Below, piece by piece: positions 1-7,569 of a stretch of 55,386 nt of DNA. A program made the position numbers and the translations under genes. Numbering within the stretch: position 1 is the stretch's first letter; every line of letters begins with the position of its first letter. The notes under the pieces were generated by a model. It was not told the DNA's origin. It searched no databases and worked only from the letters and a program-made list of their open reading frames with translations. Origin of the DNA: Lachnospiraceae bacterium (GTDB taxonomy: Bacteria > Bacillota > Clostridia > Lachnospirales > Lachnospiraceae); contig JAFQIE010000016.1 in NCBI GenBank assembly GCA_017397645.1, forward strand, positions 1 to 55,386, read 5' to 3'.

Positions 1-1
1 G

Positions 2-457
2 GTGTATGTGAAGTGGAATAAGAAACTAACCACACTCTCTTCCTCTGCATTGAGTTTACTTCGTATAGCATTCCTTATTGCAACGACTGTTTCGTTCGCG
101 CTTTTGATTGCTACCAAGCCTAACATCAATACCCTTACCTGGCAAAGACCGCTCATATGGGGCGGAGTTGGCTTCCTGCTTGTTTTGATTTTCTTTATCA
201 TAGAGTTATGTGGCATCAAAGCTCCGCAAGCCGCCATACAGTTAGGAAATGCCAGTTTCTCTCTCTATCTGTTGCACTACTATCCGGTAATGCTGTTAGA
301 TCGTATGGTGTTCCATTTTGAACATCTGACTCTTTTTACTTTGACAGGCGCATGCTTTGCTATCGCCGTAAGTGTAATTATCGCCCTTCTCTCACACGAA
401 TGGGTTGAGAAAAGGTTCTCTGACCGGTTGAAAAATAGGCTTATAAAAAGTTCCTAA
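2..457 (+). CDS. Acyltransferase-3 family membrane protein, C-terminal part
   Basis: This is the 3' end of a gene that begins outside the window, so the first codon here is not its start. The visible 151 residues hold about four hydrophobic segments. Near residue 80 is the stretch LGNASFSLYLLH, and the protein ends in a charged tail starting EKRF. That layout matches the C-terminus of acyltransferase-3 (OafA/YrhL-type) integral membrane proteins, which transfer acetyl or other acyl groups to surface glycans. The catalytic N-terminal half is not visible, so the acceptor cannot be guessed. The tRNA-Gly promoter follows 17 bp after the stop codon. Confidence 0.75.
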   Translation: MYVKWNKKLTTLSSSALSLLRIAFLIATTVSFALLIATKPNINTLTWQRPLIWGGVGFLLVLIFFIIELCGIKAPQAAIQLGNASFSLYLLHYYPVMLLDRMVFHFEHLTLFTLTGACFAIAVSVIIALLSHEWVEKRFSDRLKNRLIKSS

Positions 458-474
458 AGAAATAAAAATAATGC

Positions 475-503
475 TTGACTTTTGAAGTTGGTTTGTGTAA
501 AAT
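475..503 (+). promoter_or_regulatory. Sigma-A promoter of tRNA-Gly
   Basis: A -35 box TTGACT (475-480) and a -10 box TAAAAT (498-503) are separated by 17 bp. The tRNA starts 21 bp beyond the -10 box, the expected arrangement for a single-gene tRNA unit. Confidence 0.7.
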
Positions 504-523
504 CTACTTTGTCGTTAAGATAT

Positions 524-595
<72 letters not shown>

Positions 596-602
596 CTACA
601 CT

Positions 603-637
603 AAAGAGGATGATATCGATTGGTATTATCCTCTTTT
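603..637 (+). terminator. Rho-independent terminator of tRNA-Gly
   Basis: The stem AAAGAGGAT (603-611) pairs with ATCCTCTTT (628-636) and runs into a short T tract. It lies just after the tRNA 3' end. Confidence 0.75.
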
Positions 638-773
638 CTATGTATTCATTCCTTTCTATTTATCACTGTTTTATTACCCTGTAAAACTCCTGTCGTAATA
701 CAGTATCCTTATCCGGGTAGTCGGGGGATGCGCTTTCACTCGTTCCGAATCCTGTCGGAAGGAGGTGATTATT

Positions 774-857
774 ATGTCCAGTTACGAAGAGATGAGTTTA
801 TTGATAAGCATTGCTTTCTTAATACTTTCTATTCTAACATATGCACATAAGAAATAG
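774..857 (+). CDS. Small holin-like hydrophobic toxin (type I TA candidate)
   Basis: This 27-residue ORF starts with ATG behind a near-perfect Shine-Dalgarno, GGAGGTG (761-767). The peptide begins MSSYEEMSLLIS, continues as one uninterrupted hydrophobic helix and ends AHKK. This is the layout of the TxpA/BsrG-like and 'putative holin-like toxin' peptides of Bacillota: a short polar start with Y-E-x-M/L-S-L, one membrane helix and a basic tail. Such peptides insert into the membrane and are silenced by an antisense RNA. A hairpin TTCCGA/TCGGAA (743-760) ends exactly where the Shine-Dalgarno begins, and the stop codon lies inside the terminator stem. A convergent promoter lies about 100 bp downstream. 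No toxin promoter was convincingly found. The family call rests on motif recognition only. Confidence 0.75.
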   Translation: MSSYEEMSLLISIAFLILSILTYAHKK

Positions 858-893
858 CCATCCCGCTCTCTGAAAGTCGGATGGCTATTTCTT
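852..893. terminator. Bidirectional terminator at the toxin 3' end
   Basis: The 12-bp stem AAATAGCCATCC (852-863) pairs with GGATGGCTATTT (879-890) and is followed by TTTCTT on the plus strand. The left arm contains the toxin stop codon. Read on the minus strand, the same stem is followed by TTTCTTAT, so it could also end the antisense RNA. Confidence 0.75.
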
Positions 894-950
894 AGTCAAC
901 TTATTTTTGTCAGGACGGGGAAGGTAGGCTTCCCTTCCGACTATCCTGAT
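852..950 (-). ncRNA. Candidate antisense antitoxin RNA
   Basis: This transcript is inferred from the strong minus-strand promoter at 957-985, which would start RNA near position 950. It would open with a long hairpin: outer arms 910-915 with 944-949, inner arms 919-924 with 933-938. It then crosses the shared terminator stem and overlaps the 3' end of the toxin mRNA. That matches the geometry of TxpA/RatA-type modules, where toxin and antitoxin RNAs converge and overlap tail to tail. The 3' end is uncertain: it may stop at the shared stem or run into the toxin frame. Confidence 0.55.
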
Positions 951-956
951 AAGTAT

Positions 957-985
957 ATTGTACGCTATAGAATTTAGGATTGCAA
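957..985 (-). promoter_or_regulatory. Minus-strand sigma-A promoter facing the toxin gene
   Basis: On the minus strand a -35 box TTGCAA (980-985) and a -10 box TACAAT (957-962) are separated by 17 bp. The only downstream feature in that direction is the toxin gene, in antisense. Confidence 0.7.
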
Positions 986-997
986 GCAGTATTTCGT

Positions 998-3343
998 TTA
1001 TTTCCTATACCCACTACAAGTAAAATACACCACCTGATACTTCTGTGCAATTGTCCCAAGAAGTGCTTTTGCCATTTCCATTTTGGTGTCATCCAAATTG
1101 GTGAACGGGTCGTCCATAATAATCATAGGAGCTTCCTCTGTGTACATGGCATCTACTAAAGCGATACGTAGGCAAATATGGACTAAATCCTGATATCCTT
1201 GACTCAAATAGGCGAGGTCTCGCAACTGCCCCTGTTCCTGCACTTCCATCTTTACATTGGCGTCCAAACGAAAACGTTCACCCGCTTCTCCCACAATTTG
1301 TTGAAAGTATTCATCAAAGGAAGCCTTAATTGGTGCAGTATATTTGAGAGTAATAGCCTCCTTGGCCTGTTTCAGGAAGTCCGCCGCACGTTCTACATTT
1401 TGATACATGCTCAGTTCTTCAGCCTGCGTCTGTTTCAACTCCTCCAAAAGTTCCTTATCCGTCTCCCACTGGTCATATTTTTCATGCAGTTCATCCAAAC
1501 CGGATATATAGGTGTTTATTCTGTCTTTGATGGATTCCAACTCATCCGTCAGTTTGCGCGTACGCTCCGTCAATTCTCCTATGGTTGGAATTTTCTCTAT
1601 TCCTTGCTGTGCCAAAGACAGCATCTCCTGTTGCTGCTCAAACTGCGATAATTCCGCCTTTGCTTTGATTAAATCATCTTCCTTCTTTTTCAGATCAAAG
1701 TATTTCTTGCGGTTTTCACGTAGTGCAAACAAACGCTCCAAATATGAGTTTGCGGCATCCACAGTCCCCGTGTACAACGGCTGCTTTGCTACCTGATAAT
1801 AGGTAGTAAAAAACGCCTCAATCTCCTGTTCCAGTTTGAGTAATACTTCCTCTTTTTGGGTGTTTTCCGCAGCAACCGCCTTCTTGCATAGGCCATGGTA
1901 TTCCATCTCTTCTGCTGCAATAACATGCAATTGACTGACTACATTGTCTTCCTCATACTCTCTGCCACAGCCATACAAATAATCGCAAATTTGCTGTTCT
2001 ATCTCGGCAATTTCAGCCCGTATGTCTACCAAGGACCGTCTCATCTCAAGTAATGATGCTTCATCTGCAGAAATGCCGGACTTTTTAAACTTAAATACTA
2101 AGCCGAGAATAAACAGTATCACTCCCACTGCCATAACCACAAAGCCTATGGATGTGGCATACATAGCGGAAACACAGCCACACAGTAACAGTACCAGCCC
2201 CACCGCAAGCAGGATTCCCGCCTTGGAACGTTTCTTCTTTTCCTGTGCTATAGAAGCTTCCATTGCAGCCAAATGCGCCTCTTGAGCCGGCATAGAAAGT
2301 TGTTTCGCTTCCCTTTGACTCCAAAGAGCCACCATGTCTTGCGCTGTGGATTCACTGTTTTCAAAACAGGAAGCCAGATTGGACAATCTCTCCTGTTCTT
2401 CAGACGTCAACCTGGATGCATCTCGTTCTCTCTTTGTCGCCGTATATTCTTCTATCTGACGACGCATGTGTTCCAGTGCTTCATCCGTAGGGGCGTTTTG
2501 AGCGAACTGCCGCTTCAGCACTTCATAGTCAGCGTTTTCTTGTTCACTGAAGGTGTAGGTTTCTATCCTTCCACCAAGTTGGGCTTTCTTGTTGTCCCAC
2601 ACACTCAGTGTTTCCGCCAGATGAGACCATCTCTCCATTTCTTTCTTGGTCTCTTCGTACGCTTTTCTTTCATCCTCTAAAAGTTTTTGCTGGGCGGCGA
2701 TGCTCTCGGAAATACTCTCCCCATTTTTCACACGCCGTTCTATAGTGGCAATCTCGTCTTTTCTTTGATTGATAGAGCCCTTCTTGTATTTCGGCGTAAG
2801 CCGATTCATCAACGCTGTCAATCTATCCGATGCCGCCTCATAGCGATTCATGTCCCCGGTATCTTCCGTCAGATTGCCAATTTTAGCATTGATATCATCT
2901 GTGGTGCCGGAACCACAATCATTTTGCCCAATAAATAGGGTACGCAGAAAGGACTCCCTGTTAATTTTGAAAATTTCCTCCCCCAGATTAGCGGAATAGT
3001 CCCTAGAGACTAAGTTCGTCTTAGCATCCCTCAATTCAAATACATCTTCTGCCTCTTTATTGCCAAAACTCCTTGTGACAAGATATTCTTTCCCTTCCAC
3101 CTCGAACACAAGTTGTCCGCCGTAGGCTCCCCCTTGCCAGGGTTTGAAACGGGCTCTTTCCTTCTCTATATTGCTCCGTTTTCCTTCTCCCATGAAACCA
3201 TAAAACATCACACGCAGAAAGGCTGCAAAAGTACTCTTTCCCCAACCATTCTCCTGACAGAGTACATTCACTCCTTGTGTAAAATCCATAGATATATTTT
3301 GCAGTTTACCGAAGTTCTCTATATGACATGAAATCAATTTCAT
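998..3343 (-). CDS. yhaN: YhaN-like AAA ATPase (SbcC/RecN-type, membrane segment in the coil)
   Basis: This 781-residue protein starts MKLISCHIENFG and shows an N-terminal ATPase half with Walker A ENGWGKST around residue 36. Long charged coiled-coil arms follow, interrupted near the middle by two adjacent hydrophobic helices. A C-terminal half carries an ABC-type signature (YLSQGYQD) and Walker B (MIIMDDPFTNLDD). SbcC/Rad50-type ATPases use this split head and coil to act on DNA ends; the membrane hairpin is typical of YhaN. The start at 3343 is preferred because the family begins MKL. The gene lies 4 bp after yhaO, so the two are probably translated together and act as a nuclease/ATPase pair. 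No T-rich terminator follows, so its transcript may run into the antisense side of the toxin locus. Confidence 0.85.
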   Translation of the reverse strand: MKLISCHIENFGKLQNISMDFTQGVNVLCQENGWGKSTFAAFLRVMFYGFMGEGKRSNIEKERARFKPWQGGAYGGQLVFEVEGKEYLVTRSFGNKEAEDVFELRDAKTNLVSRDYSANLGEEIFKINRESFLRTLFIGQNDCGSGTTDDINAKIGNLTEDTGDMNRYEAASDRLTALMNRLTPKYKKGSINQRKDEIATIERRVKNGESISESIAAQQKLLEDERKAYEETKKEMERWSHLAETLSVWDNKKAQLGGRIETYTFSEQENADYEVLKRQFAQNAPTDEALEHMRRQIEEYTATKRERDASRLTSEEQERLSNLASCFENSESTAQDMVALWSQREAKQLSMPAQEAHLAAMEASIAQEKKKRSKAGILLAVGLVLLLCGCVSAMYATSIGFVVMAVGVILFILGLVFKFKKSGISADEASLLEMRRSLVDIRAEIAEIEQQICDYLYGCGREYEEDNVVSQLHVIAAEEMEYHGLCKKAVAAENTQKEEVLLKLEQEIEAFFTTYYQVAKQPLYTGTVDAANSYLERLFALRENRKKYFDLKKKEDDLIKAKAELSQFEQQQEMLSLAQQGIEKIPTIGELTERTRKLTDELESIKDRINTYISGLDELHEKYDQWETDKELLEELKQTQAEELSMYQNVERAADFLKQAKEAITLKYTAPIKASFDEYFQQIVGEAGERFRLDANVKMEVQEQGQLRDLAYLSQGYQDLVHICLRIALVDAMYTEEAPMIIMDDPFTNLDDTKMEMAKALLGTIAQKYQVVYFTCSGYRK

Positions 3344-3347
3344 AGTT

Positions 3348-4445
3348 TTAACATACCTCCTCTCCGGCAAGTGCCTGCAAGCCATAACGGATAATAGCTC
3401 CTTTTTCGTTCTCAGAAAGGTCATTCTGTGCCATCACCATTCGGACAAATTCTCCCTTTAGGGTTTTATCCAGCATATAATCTTCCTGTCTCACAGAAAG
3501 TGAAGTTTCATCATAGACCTTTGCAAAATAAAACCGGTCTGCAAGCATAGTCGCCAGATAGGTAATGTCCTTCTCACATTCCACATCCACACTTCCGGTC
3601 AGAACCACTTTTAACAGGCTATTCCTGTCATACTGTTTTTCATCAAGTATCTCTTGCATTCGAGCAGACATTTCGGCTGTGCTCCCAAGTCCAGTCACAT
3701 CCGCTTCCAGGGTATACAATTTACGGAATGCAAAAGGCACAAACGTATGGGTAAACTCTCCTGTTTCCTCATTAATATCCAGAAGTACAAAGCCGTGCTC
3801 TCCACATTCATCAAAGCCACGCCCCTCTAAACAACCGGGATAGCAATAGAACCCACGTGCATCCAAAGCTTCCTTTTGATAAGCATGCACATGCCCTAAC
3901 GCCAGATAATCGATTCCTTTGTTACGAAAACCCTTGAGGTTAATGTTCTCTGCTCTATGCTTCGAATCTCCATCCGCCTGCTGACCGTGTAGCATCACGA
4001 TATTGAATTTACTGACATCAGGGGTATACGTATGAGCCGCCGAACCGCTGTTTTCCGAATGCAACTCCATACCGGAAATCACGATTCTACCATCCGCCTC
4101 AGTATATGTAGTCCACTTGTCATCAAACATTTTTAAATTCTCAAGATGGTCCTGCTCTGTCAGGAAATTATCACTGTCATGGTTCCCTTTTAAATAATAG
4201 AAATTGATATCGGGATGACGCATAATTTGAGAAAGAACCGTATTTTTAACAGTTGCTGATATATTTTTCGTATCAAACATATCGCCTGCTATCAGAATAC
4301 CACGCACATGATTTTCCACCGCAAACTGAACCAGACGAACGAAACTATGCAGCACCTCTGCCTTGCGCTCCTTCGCCTTCTCTTTATCTAAATTAGCACT
4401 CAACTTGGAATCTAAATGTAAATCTGCACAATGGATGAATTTCAC
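3348..4445 (-). CDS. yhaO: YhaO-like metallophosphoesterase, DNA repair exonuclease family
   Basis: This 365-residue protein carries the calcineurin-like phosphoesterase motifs in order: CADLHLD near residue 7, GDMFD around 56, GNHDS near 85, LHGQ around 150 and LGHVH near 190. These residues bind two metal ions, usually manganese, in SbcD/Mre11-type nucleases. The C-terminal cap domain is less conserved. The start is GTG at 4445, with GGAGG six bases upstream. The partner ATPase gene yhaN follows directly, so the pair probably processes DNA ends; the precise substrate is not deducible. The 115-bp region upstream is shared with a divergent acetyltransferase gene. Confidence 0.85.
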   Translation of the reverse strand: MKFIHCADLHLDSKLSANLDKEKAKERKAEVLHSFVRLVQFAVENHVRGILIAGDMFDTKNISATVKNTVLSQIMRHPDINFYYLKGNHDSDNFLTEQDHLENLKMFDDKWTTYTEADGRIVISGMELHSENSGSAAHTYTPDVSKFNIVMLHGQQADGDSKHRAENINLKGFRNKGIDYLALGHVHAYQKEALDARGFYCYPGCLEGRGFDECGEHGFVLLDINEETGEFTHTFVPFAFRKLYTLEADVTGLGSTAEMSARMQEILDEKQYDRNSLLKVVLTGSVDVECEKDITYLATMLADRFYFAKVYDETSLSVRQEDYMLDKTLKGEFVRMVMAQNDLSENEKGAIIRYGLQALAGEEVC

Positions 4446-4520
4446 GGTGCACCTCCATACTTTTGATATATTAAGTATCGCAAATCTGCAAACATTTTAC
4501 AACTGTAAATTATTTTTACG

Positions 4521-4549
4521 TAGACGCAACTAACGCCTCATGTTATAAT
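4521..4549 (+). promoter_or_regulatory. Promoter of the GNAT gene
   Basis: An extended -10 element, TGT then TATAAT (4544-4549), lies 17 bp after a TAGACG -35 box (4521-4526). Confidence 0.6.
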
Positions 4550-4584
4550 CTCAAATAGATTTGATACAACAAGGAGAATATCTG

Positions 4585-5064
4585 ATGAACTACACGATAC
4601 GCCCTATAGAAAAAAAAGATGATTTGGCAGTTGAAAAAGTGATTCGCAGTTGCCTGATAGAATTTGGTGCCAATCACGAGGGAACCGCTTGGGCAGATCC
4701 TTATTTGAATCGCTTTTCAGAAATATATAACTCCCCCGGCAATCAGTACTGGGTAGTTGAGGACGAACAGGGCAATATTGTTGGTGGAGCAGGCATTGGA
4801 TATCACACAGATGATATTTGCGAGTTACAAAAAATGTACTGCCTCCCCGAGGTGCGAGGCACCGGCGCCTCCCATGAATTAATGCGCCTTTGTTTAGACT
4901 ATGCCAAAGATTACTATAAAACCTGTTTTCTCGAAACTATGGAAAATATGGTTGCAGCAAATAAATTCTATCTTAAGTCAGGCTTCCAAAGAATCGATAA
5001 ATCCCCTGCAAATACAGGGCATTACGGATGTGATGTGCCGTATATTTTACACCTACAGAAATAA
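4585..5064 (+). CDS. GNAT family N-acetyltransferase
   Basis: This 159-residue protein has the GNAT fold pattern. The central strand VVEDEQGNIVGGAGI is followed by LQKMYCLPEVRGTGASHELM, in which R-G-T-G-A is the acetyl-CoA pyrophosphate loop. The tail has YYKTCFLETM and NKFYLKSGF, the usual motif B. These enzymes move acetyl groups from acetyl-CoA to amines; the acceptor is unknown. The start is placed at ATG 4585 because AAGGAG sits eight bases upstream; a TTG 24 bp earlier overlaps that site. The gene has its own promoter and shares a bidirectional terminator with the convergent gene pair. Confidence 0.85.
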   Translation: MNYTIRPIEKKDDLAVEKVIRSCLIEFGANHEGTAWADPYLNRFSEIYNSPGNQYWVVEDEQGNIVGGAGIGYHTDDICELQKMYCLPEVRGTGASHELMRLCLDYAKDYYKTCFLETMENMVAANKFYLKSGFQRIDKSPANTGHYGCDVPYILHLQK

Positions 5065-5068
5065 AAAC

Positions 5069-5108
5069 AAAGCGCTCAAAATGTTATAAAACATCTTGAA
5101 CGCTTTTT
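5069..5108. terminator. Bidirectional terminator
   Basis: The imperfect stem AAAGCG...ATGTT / AACAT...CGCTTT is followed by T-runs on both strands. It sits between the convergent GNAT gene and the DUF2442-HTH gene. Confidence 0.75.
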
Positions 5109-5111
5109 ATT

Positions 5112-5570
5112 TTAATTTATCTCAATATTTAGTTTTAATCCCAATCCCTTTGCCAATCTGCTCAATGTGGATATTGATGGATTTGCAATTCCTCTCTCTA
5201 TTCTACTTATATCCGCTTGACAGATTCCGGTGATTTCGGAAAGCTGCACTTGTGTAATACCGCATTTACGTCGTGCTCTCACCAATGTTACGGCGACCAT
5301 ATCATTCGCGCTTATCTCAGTTTTTCCTACTTCGATACCTTTTTCCCATATATCTCTGGCATCCAAATCAATATCATCATTCCATATAATGCCTTGACCG
5401 CTTATATCCACCCTTACTTTTTCAAACAAACCTTTTGTCCTTTGTAATTCCTTAAACGCAGGGAAAATTGAAAAAAGCTGTTTCACATCATACTCCTTAA
5501 TTATGCCATTTTGAAATGTTGCAGACAGTATTAAGTTTTCTTTTGCTTTGACAGTCTTAATCGTATACAT
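5112..5570 (-). CDS. DUF2442 domain protein fused to an XRE-type helix-turn-helix
   Basis: This 152-residue protein has two parts. Residues 1-85 resemble DUF2442: a small beta fold with LSATFQNGIIKEYDVK, a phenylalanine-rich middle and GIIWNDDIDLDARDIW. Residues 95-150 form a Cro/C1-type helix-turn-helix, with GITQVQLSEITG and the recognition helix QADISRIERG. It follows the DUF4160 gene by 9 bp and clearly shares its promoter. DUF4160/DUF2442 pairs are recurrent in bacteria and often listed as putative toxin-antitoxin modules without much experiment. The DNA-binding domain suggests this partner autoregulates the operon. Confidence 0.8.
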   Translation of the reverse strand: MYTIKTVKAKENLILSATFQNGIIKEYDVKQLFSIFPAFKELQRTKGLFEKVRVDISGQGIIWNDDIDLDARDIWEKGIEVGKTEISANDMVAVTLVRARRKCGITQVQLSEITGICQADISRIERGIANPSISTLSRLAKGLGLKLNIEIN

Positions 5571-5579
5571 AATTCCCTC

Positions 5580-5834
5580 CTATTCAACTGACGGCAACAT
5601 AGCATAATCCTGTTTATCCCACATCTGTAGTAACCTATCTCTGTGATGTCTTATAAACTCTTCCACAAGTTGTTGCCCTTTCAATGGCATATCCCCCTGA
5701 TACATTTTACCATCTTCAATCCTAAACACACCGTAGTATTCCCCATATATTGCATGGACATGTGGGGGATTATGTTCTGTTTGTCTATAAAACATTTTTA
5801 CTGTGATACCATAAAATCTTCCTATGACAGGCAT
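5580..5834 (-). CDS. DUF4160 domain protein
   Basis: This 84-residue protein has the DUF4160 hallmarks: start MPVIGRFYGI, then HNPPHVHAIYGEY, in which P-P-H-V-H is the most conserved part, then FRIEDGKMYQGDMP. The function of the family is unknown. It is the first gene of a two-gene operon with the DUF2442-HTH gene 9 bp downstream and has a strong AAAGGAGG ribosome site. A role as the toxin of a TA pair is inference from family context. The PPHVH cluster hints at a metal site, but nothing here proves that. Confidence 0.8.
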   Translation of the reverse strand: MPVIGRFYGITVKMFYRQTEHNPPHVHAIYGEYYGVFRIEDGKMYQGDMPLKGQQLVEEFIRHHRDRLLQMWDKQDYAMLPSVE

Positions 5835-5848
5835 CTCTTTCCTCCTTT

Positions 5849-5877
5849 ATATTATATGTTATATCCTATATTGTCAA
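5849..5877 (-). promoter_or_regulatory. Promoter of the DUF4160/DUF2442 operon
   Basis: On the minus strand a consensus -35 TTGACA (5872-5877) and a -10 TAATAT (5849-5854) are 17 bp apart. The -10 lies almost on the ribosome site, so the leader is very short. Confidence 0.65.
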
Positions 5878-5980
5878 TGTAAAAAATGTATTTTTATACT
5901 TTTCAATCAACGGCATCACCTCCACTTTTTTCACATCTTTTGGATTTACTGTTAAGAGACCCTTAACATAGATAAATAGA

Positions 5981-6011
5981 AAGAACACGCAACAGAAAAT
6001 TGCGTGTTCTT
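5981..6011 (-). terminator. Terminator of the maltodextrin operon
   Basis: The 12-bp perfect stem AAGAACACGCAA (5981-5992) / TTGCGTGTTCTT (6000-6011) has a T-rich flank on the minus strand. It lies 45 bp after malQ. Confidence 0.75.
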
Positions 6012-6056
6012 ATAATAGCACTATGAAACCAATATGGTCAATCCCTACTTGGATTA

Positions 6057-7544
6057 TTATCTTTTATACAACCACATCTTCTCTCTGATGCGGTCCGCCA
6101 ATTCCCAACTAAATGCACCGGGCCATGCTCTCCAAGTCCAGTTACCCACGGTGGATGGCGTGTTCATACGGCCTTCACTTCCAAGTCCCAGAAGATCTTG
6201 AGCCTGCACAATAGCAGTATCTGCCACAGTTGCCCACAGAGCATCCATCATTGCCCAGTTCAACTCTTCTCCTTCTGCGATACGAAGATATCTTTTTGCA
6301 TAATAGGTATCTGAAGGATCCGCTTCACGGAACCATCCATTGATGGTATCGTTGTCATGGGTACCTGCATAGGCAATGCAGTTCTTTACAAAATTATGAG
6401 GCAAATACTCATTTCCGTTCGCATCCCTACTGTCAAACGCAAACTCCAGCACCTTCATTCCCGGGAATCCACTGTCCTTCAAAAGTTGCCGTACAGAATC
6501 TGTCAAATGGCCCAAGTCCTCCGCGATAATCGGCTGTCTGCCTATTCTGTCCTCAATGGCACGGAACAGTTTCATGCCGGGGCCTTCTTTCCAATGACCG
6601 TTCTTTGCGGTATCATCCCCATAGGGAATCGCATAGTATGCATCAAATGCCCGGAAATGATCTATTCTCAAAGTATCATAAACACGGCATAGATATTGAA
6701 TTCTTTCAATCCACCAAGCATAGCCTGTGGTCTCCATATAATCCCAATCATACAAAGGATTGCCCCACAGCTGACCATCGGCAGAAAACCCATCGGGCGG
6801 ACAGCCTGCCACTTCCTTGGGCACCTTGTTTTCGTCTAACTGGAATAATTCCGGGTGAGCCCATGCGTCCACGCTATCCAATGATACGTAAATGGGCAAA
6901 TCGCCAATCATCTGGATTCCTTTTTCATTCGCATAGGTTTTCAGATGATACCATTGACGGAAAAAGAAAAACTGTACTACCTTCCAGAACAGAATGCTGT
7001 CCTTGTTTTCTACTACCGCCTGTGCAAGAGCTTCTTCATCTCTATTGCGGAGCGTCTCACTCCACATACTCCAAGGAGCTCCCTGATGCACGTCCTTCAG
7101 TGCCATAAACAGCGCATAGTCCTCCAACCACGCCTTGTTTTCTTCACAAAATCTATCATACTCTTCCCATGGATTCTCACTGTGCAGTTCCAAGAATCTA
7201 TCGACTGCTTTATGCAAAATGGGGTATCTCTTAAAATACATTGCCCCATAGTTTACATGGGTAACATCCGATTCCCAATCCACGTGAATATAGTCTTCTT
7301 TATTGAGTACCCCCCAATCTGACAAAAAATCCAAATCTATAAAATATGGATTGCCAGCGTAGGTAGAATAAGACTGATACGGAGAATCCCCATAACTGGT
7401 AGGACAAATAGGCAGCAACTGCCAGTACTTTTGCCCTGCCGCATGCAGAAAATCCACAAACTCATATGCCGCTCTGCCCATGGTTCCGATACCATAAGGA
7501 GAAGGCAATGAGGAAATATGCATTAACACTCCACTTTTTCTCAA
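6057..7544 (-). CDS. malQ: 4-alpha-glucanotransferase (amylomaltase, GH77)
   Basis: MalQ transfers alpha-1,4-glucan segments between maltodextrins and frees glucose. The 495-residue protein starts RKSGVLMHISSLPSPYGIG, the family's usual N-terminus. It shows DLPIYVSLDSVDAWAHPELF, LRIDHFRAFD (catalytic nucleophile Asp in the second motif), IIAEDLG (acid/base Glu) and GTHDNDT. I place the start at TTG 7544: AAAGGAG lies 11 bp upstream, and a longer reading from ATG 7568 would put that site inside the gene. It is the last gene of a five-gene operon with a binding protein, two permeases and a LacI regulator, so its substrate is most likely imported malto-oligosaccharide. Confidence 0.93.
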   Translation of the reverse strand: MRKSGVLMHISSLPSPYGIGTMGRAAYEFVDFLHAAGQKYWQLLPICPTSYGDSPYQSYSTYAGNPYFIDLDFLSDWGVLNKEDYIHVDWESDVTHVNYGAMYFKRYPILHKAVDRFLELHSENPWEEYDRFCEENKAWLEDYALFMALKDVHQGAPWSMWSETLRNRDEEALAQAVVENKDSILFWKVVQFFFFRQWYHLKTYANEKGIQMIGDLPIYVSLDSVDAWAHPELFQLDENKVPKEVAGCPPDGFSADGQLWGNPLYDWDYMETTGYAWWIERIQYLCRVYDTLRIDHFRAFDAYYAIPYGDDTAKNGHWKEGPGMKLFRAIEDRIGRQPIIAEDLGHLTDSVRQLLKDSGFPGMKVLEFAFDSRDANGNEYLPHNFVKNCIAYAGTHDNDTINGWFREADPSDTYYAKRYLRIAEGEELNWAMMDALWATVADTAIVQAQDLLGLGSEGRMNTPSTVGNWTWRAWPGAFSWELADRIREKMWLYKR

Positions 7545-7569
7545 AACGAAACACACTCCTTTATGCATG

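Noticed and set aside
5948-5965. Small hairpin GTTAAG/CTTAAC after the DUF4160 promoter
   Set aside because: The stem has only 6 bp and no T-run; the stronger stem at 5981-6011 explains termination here.
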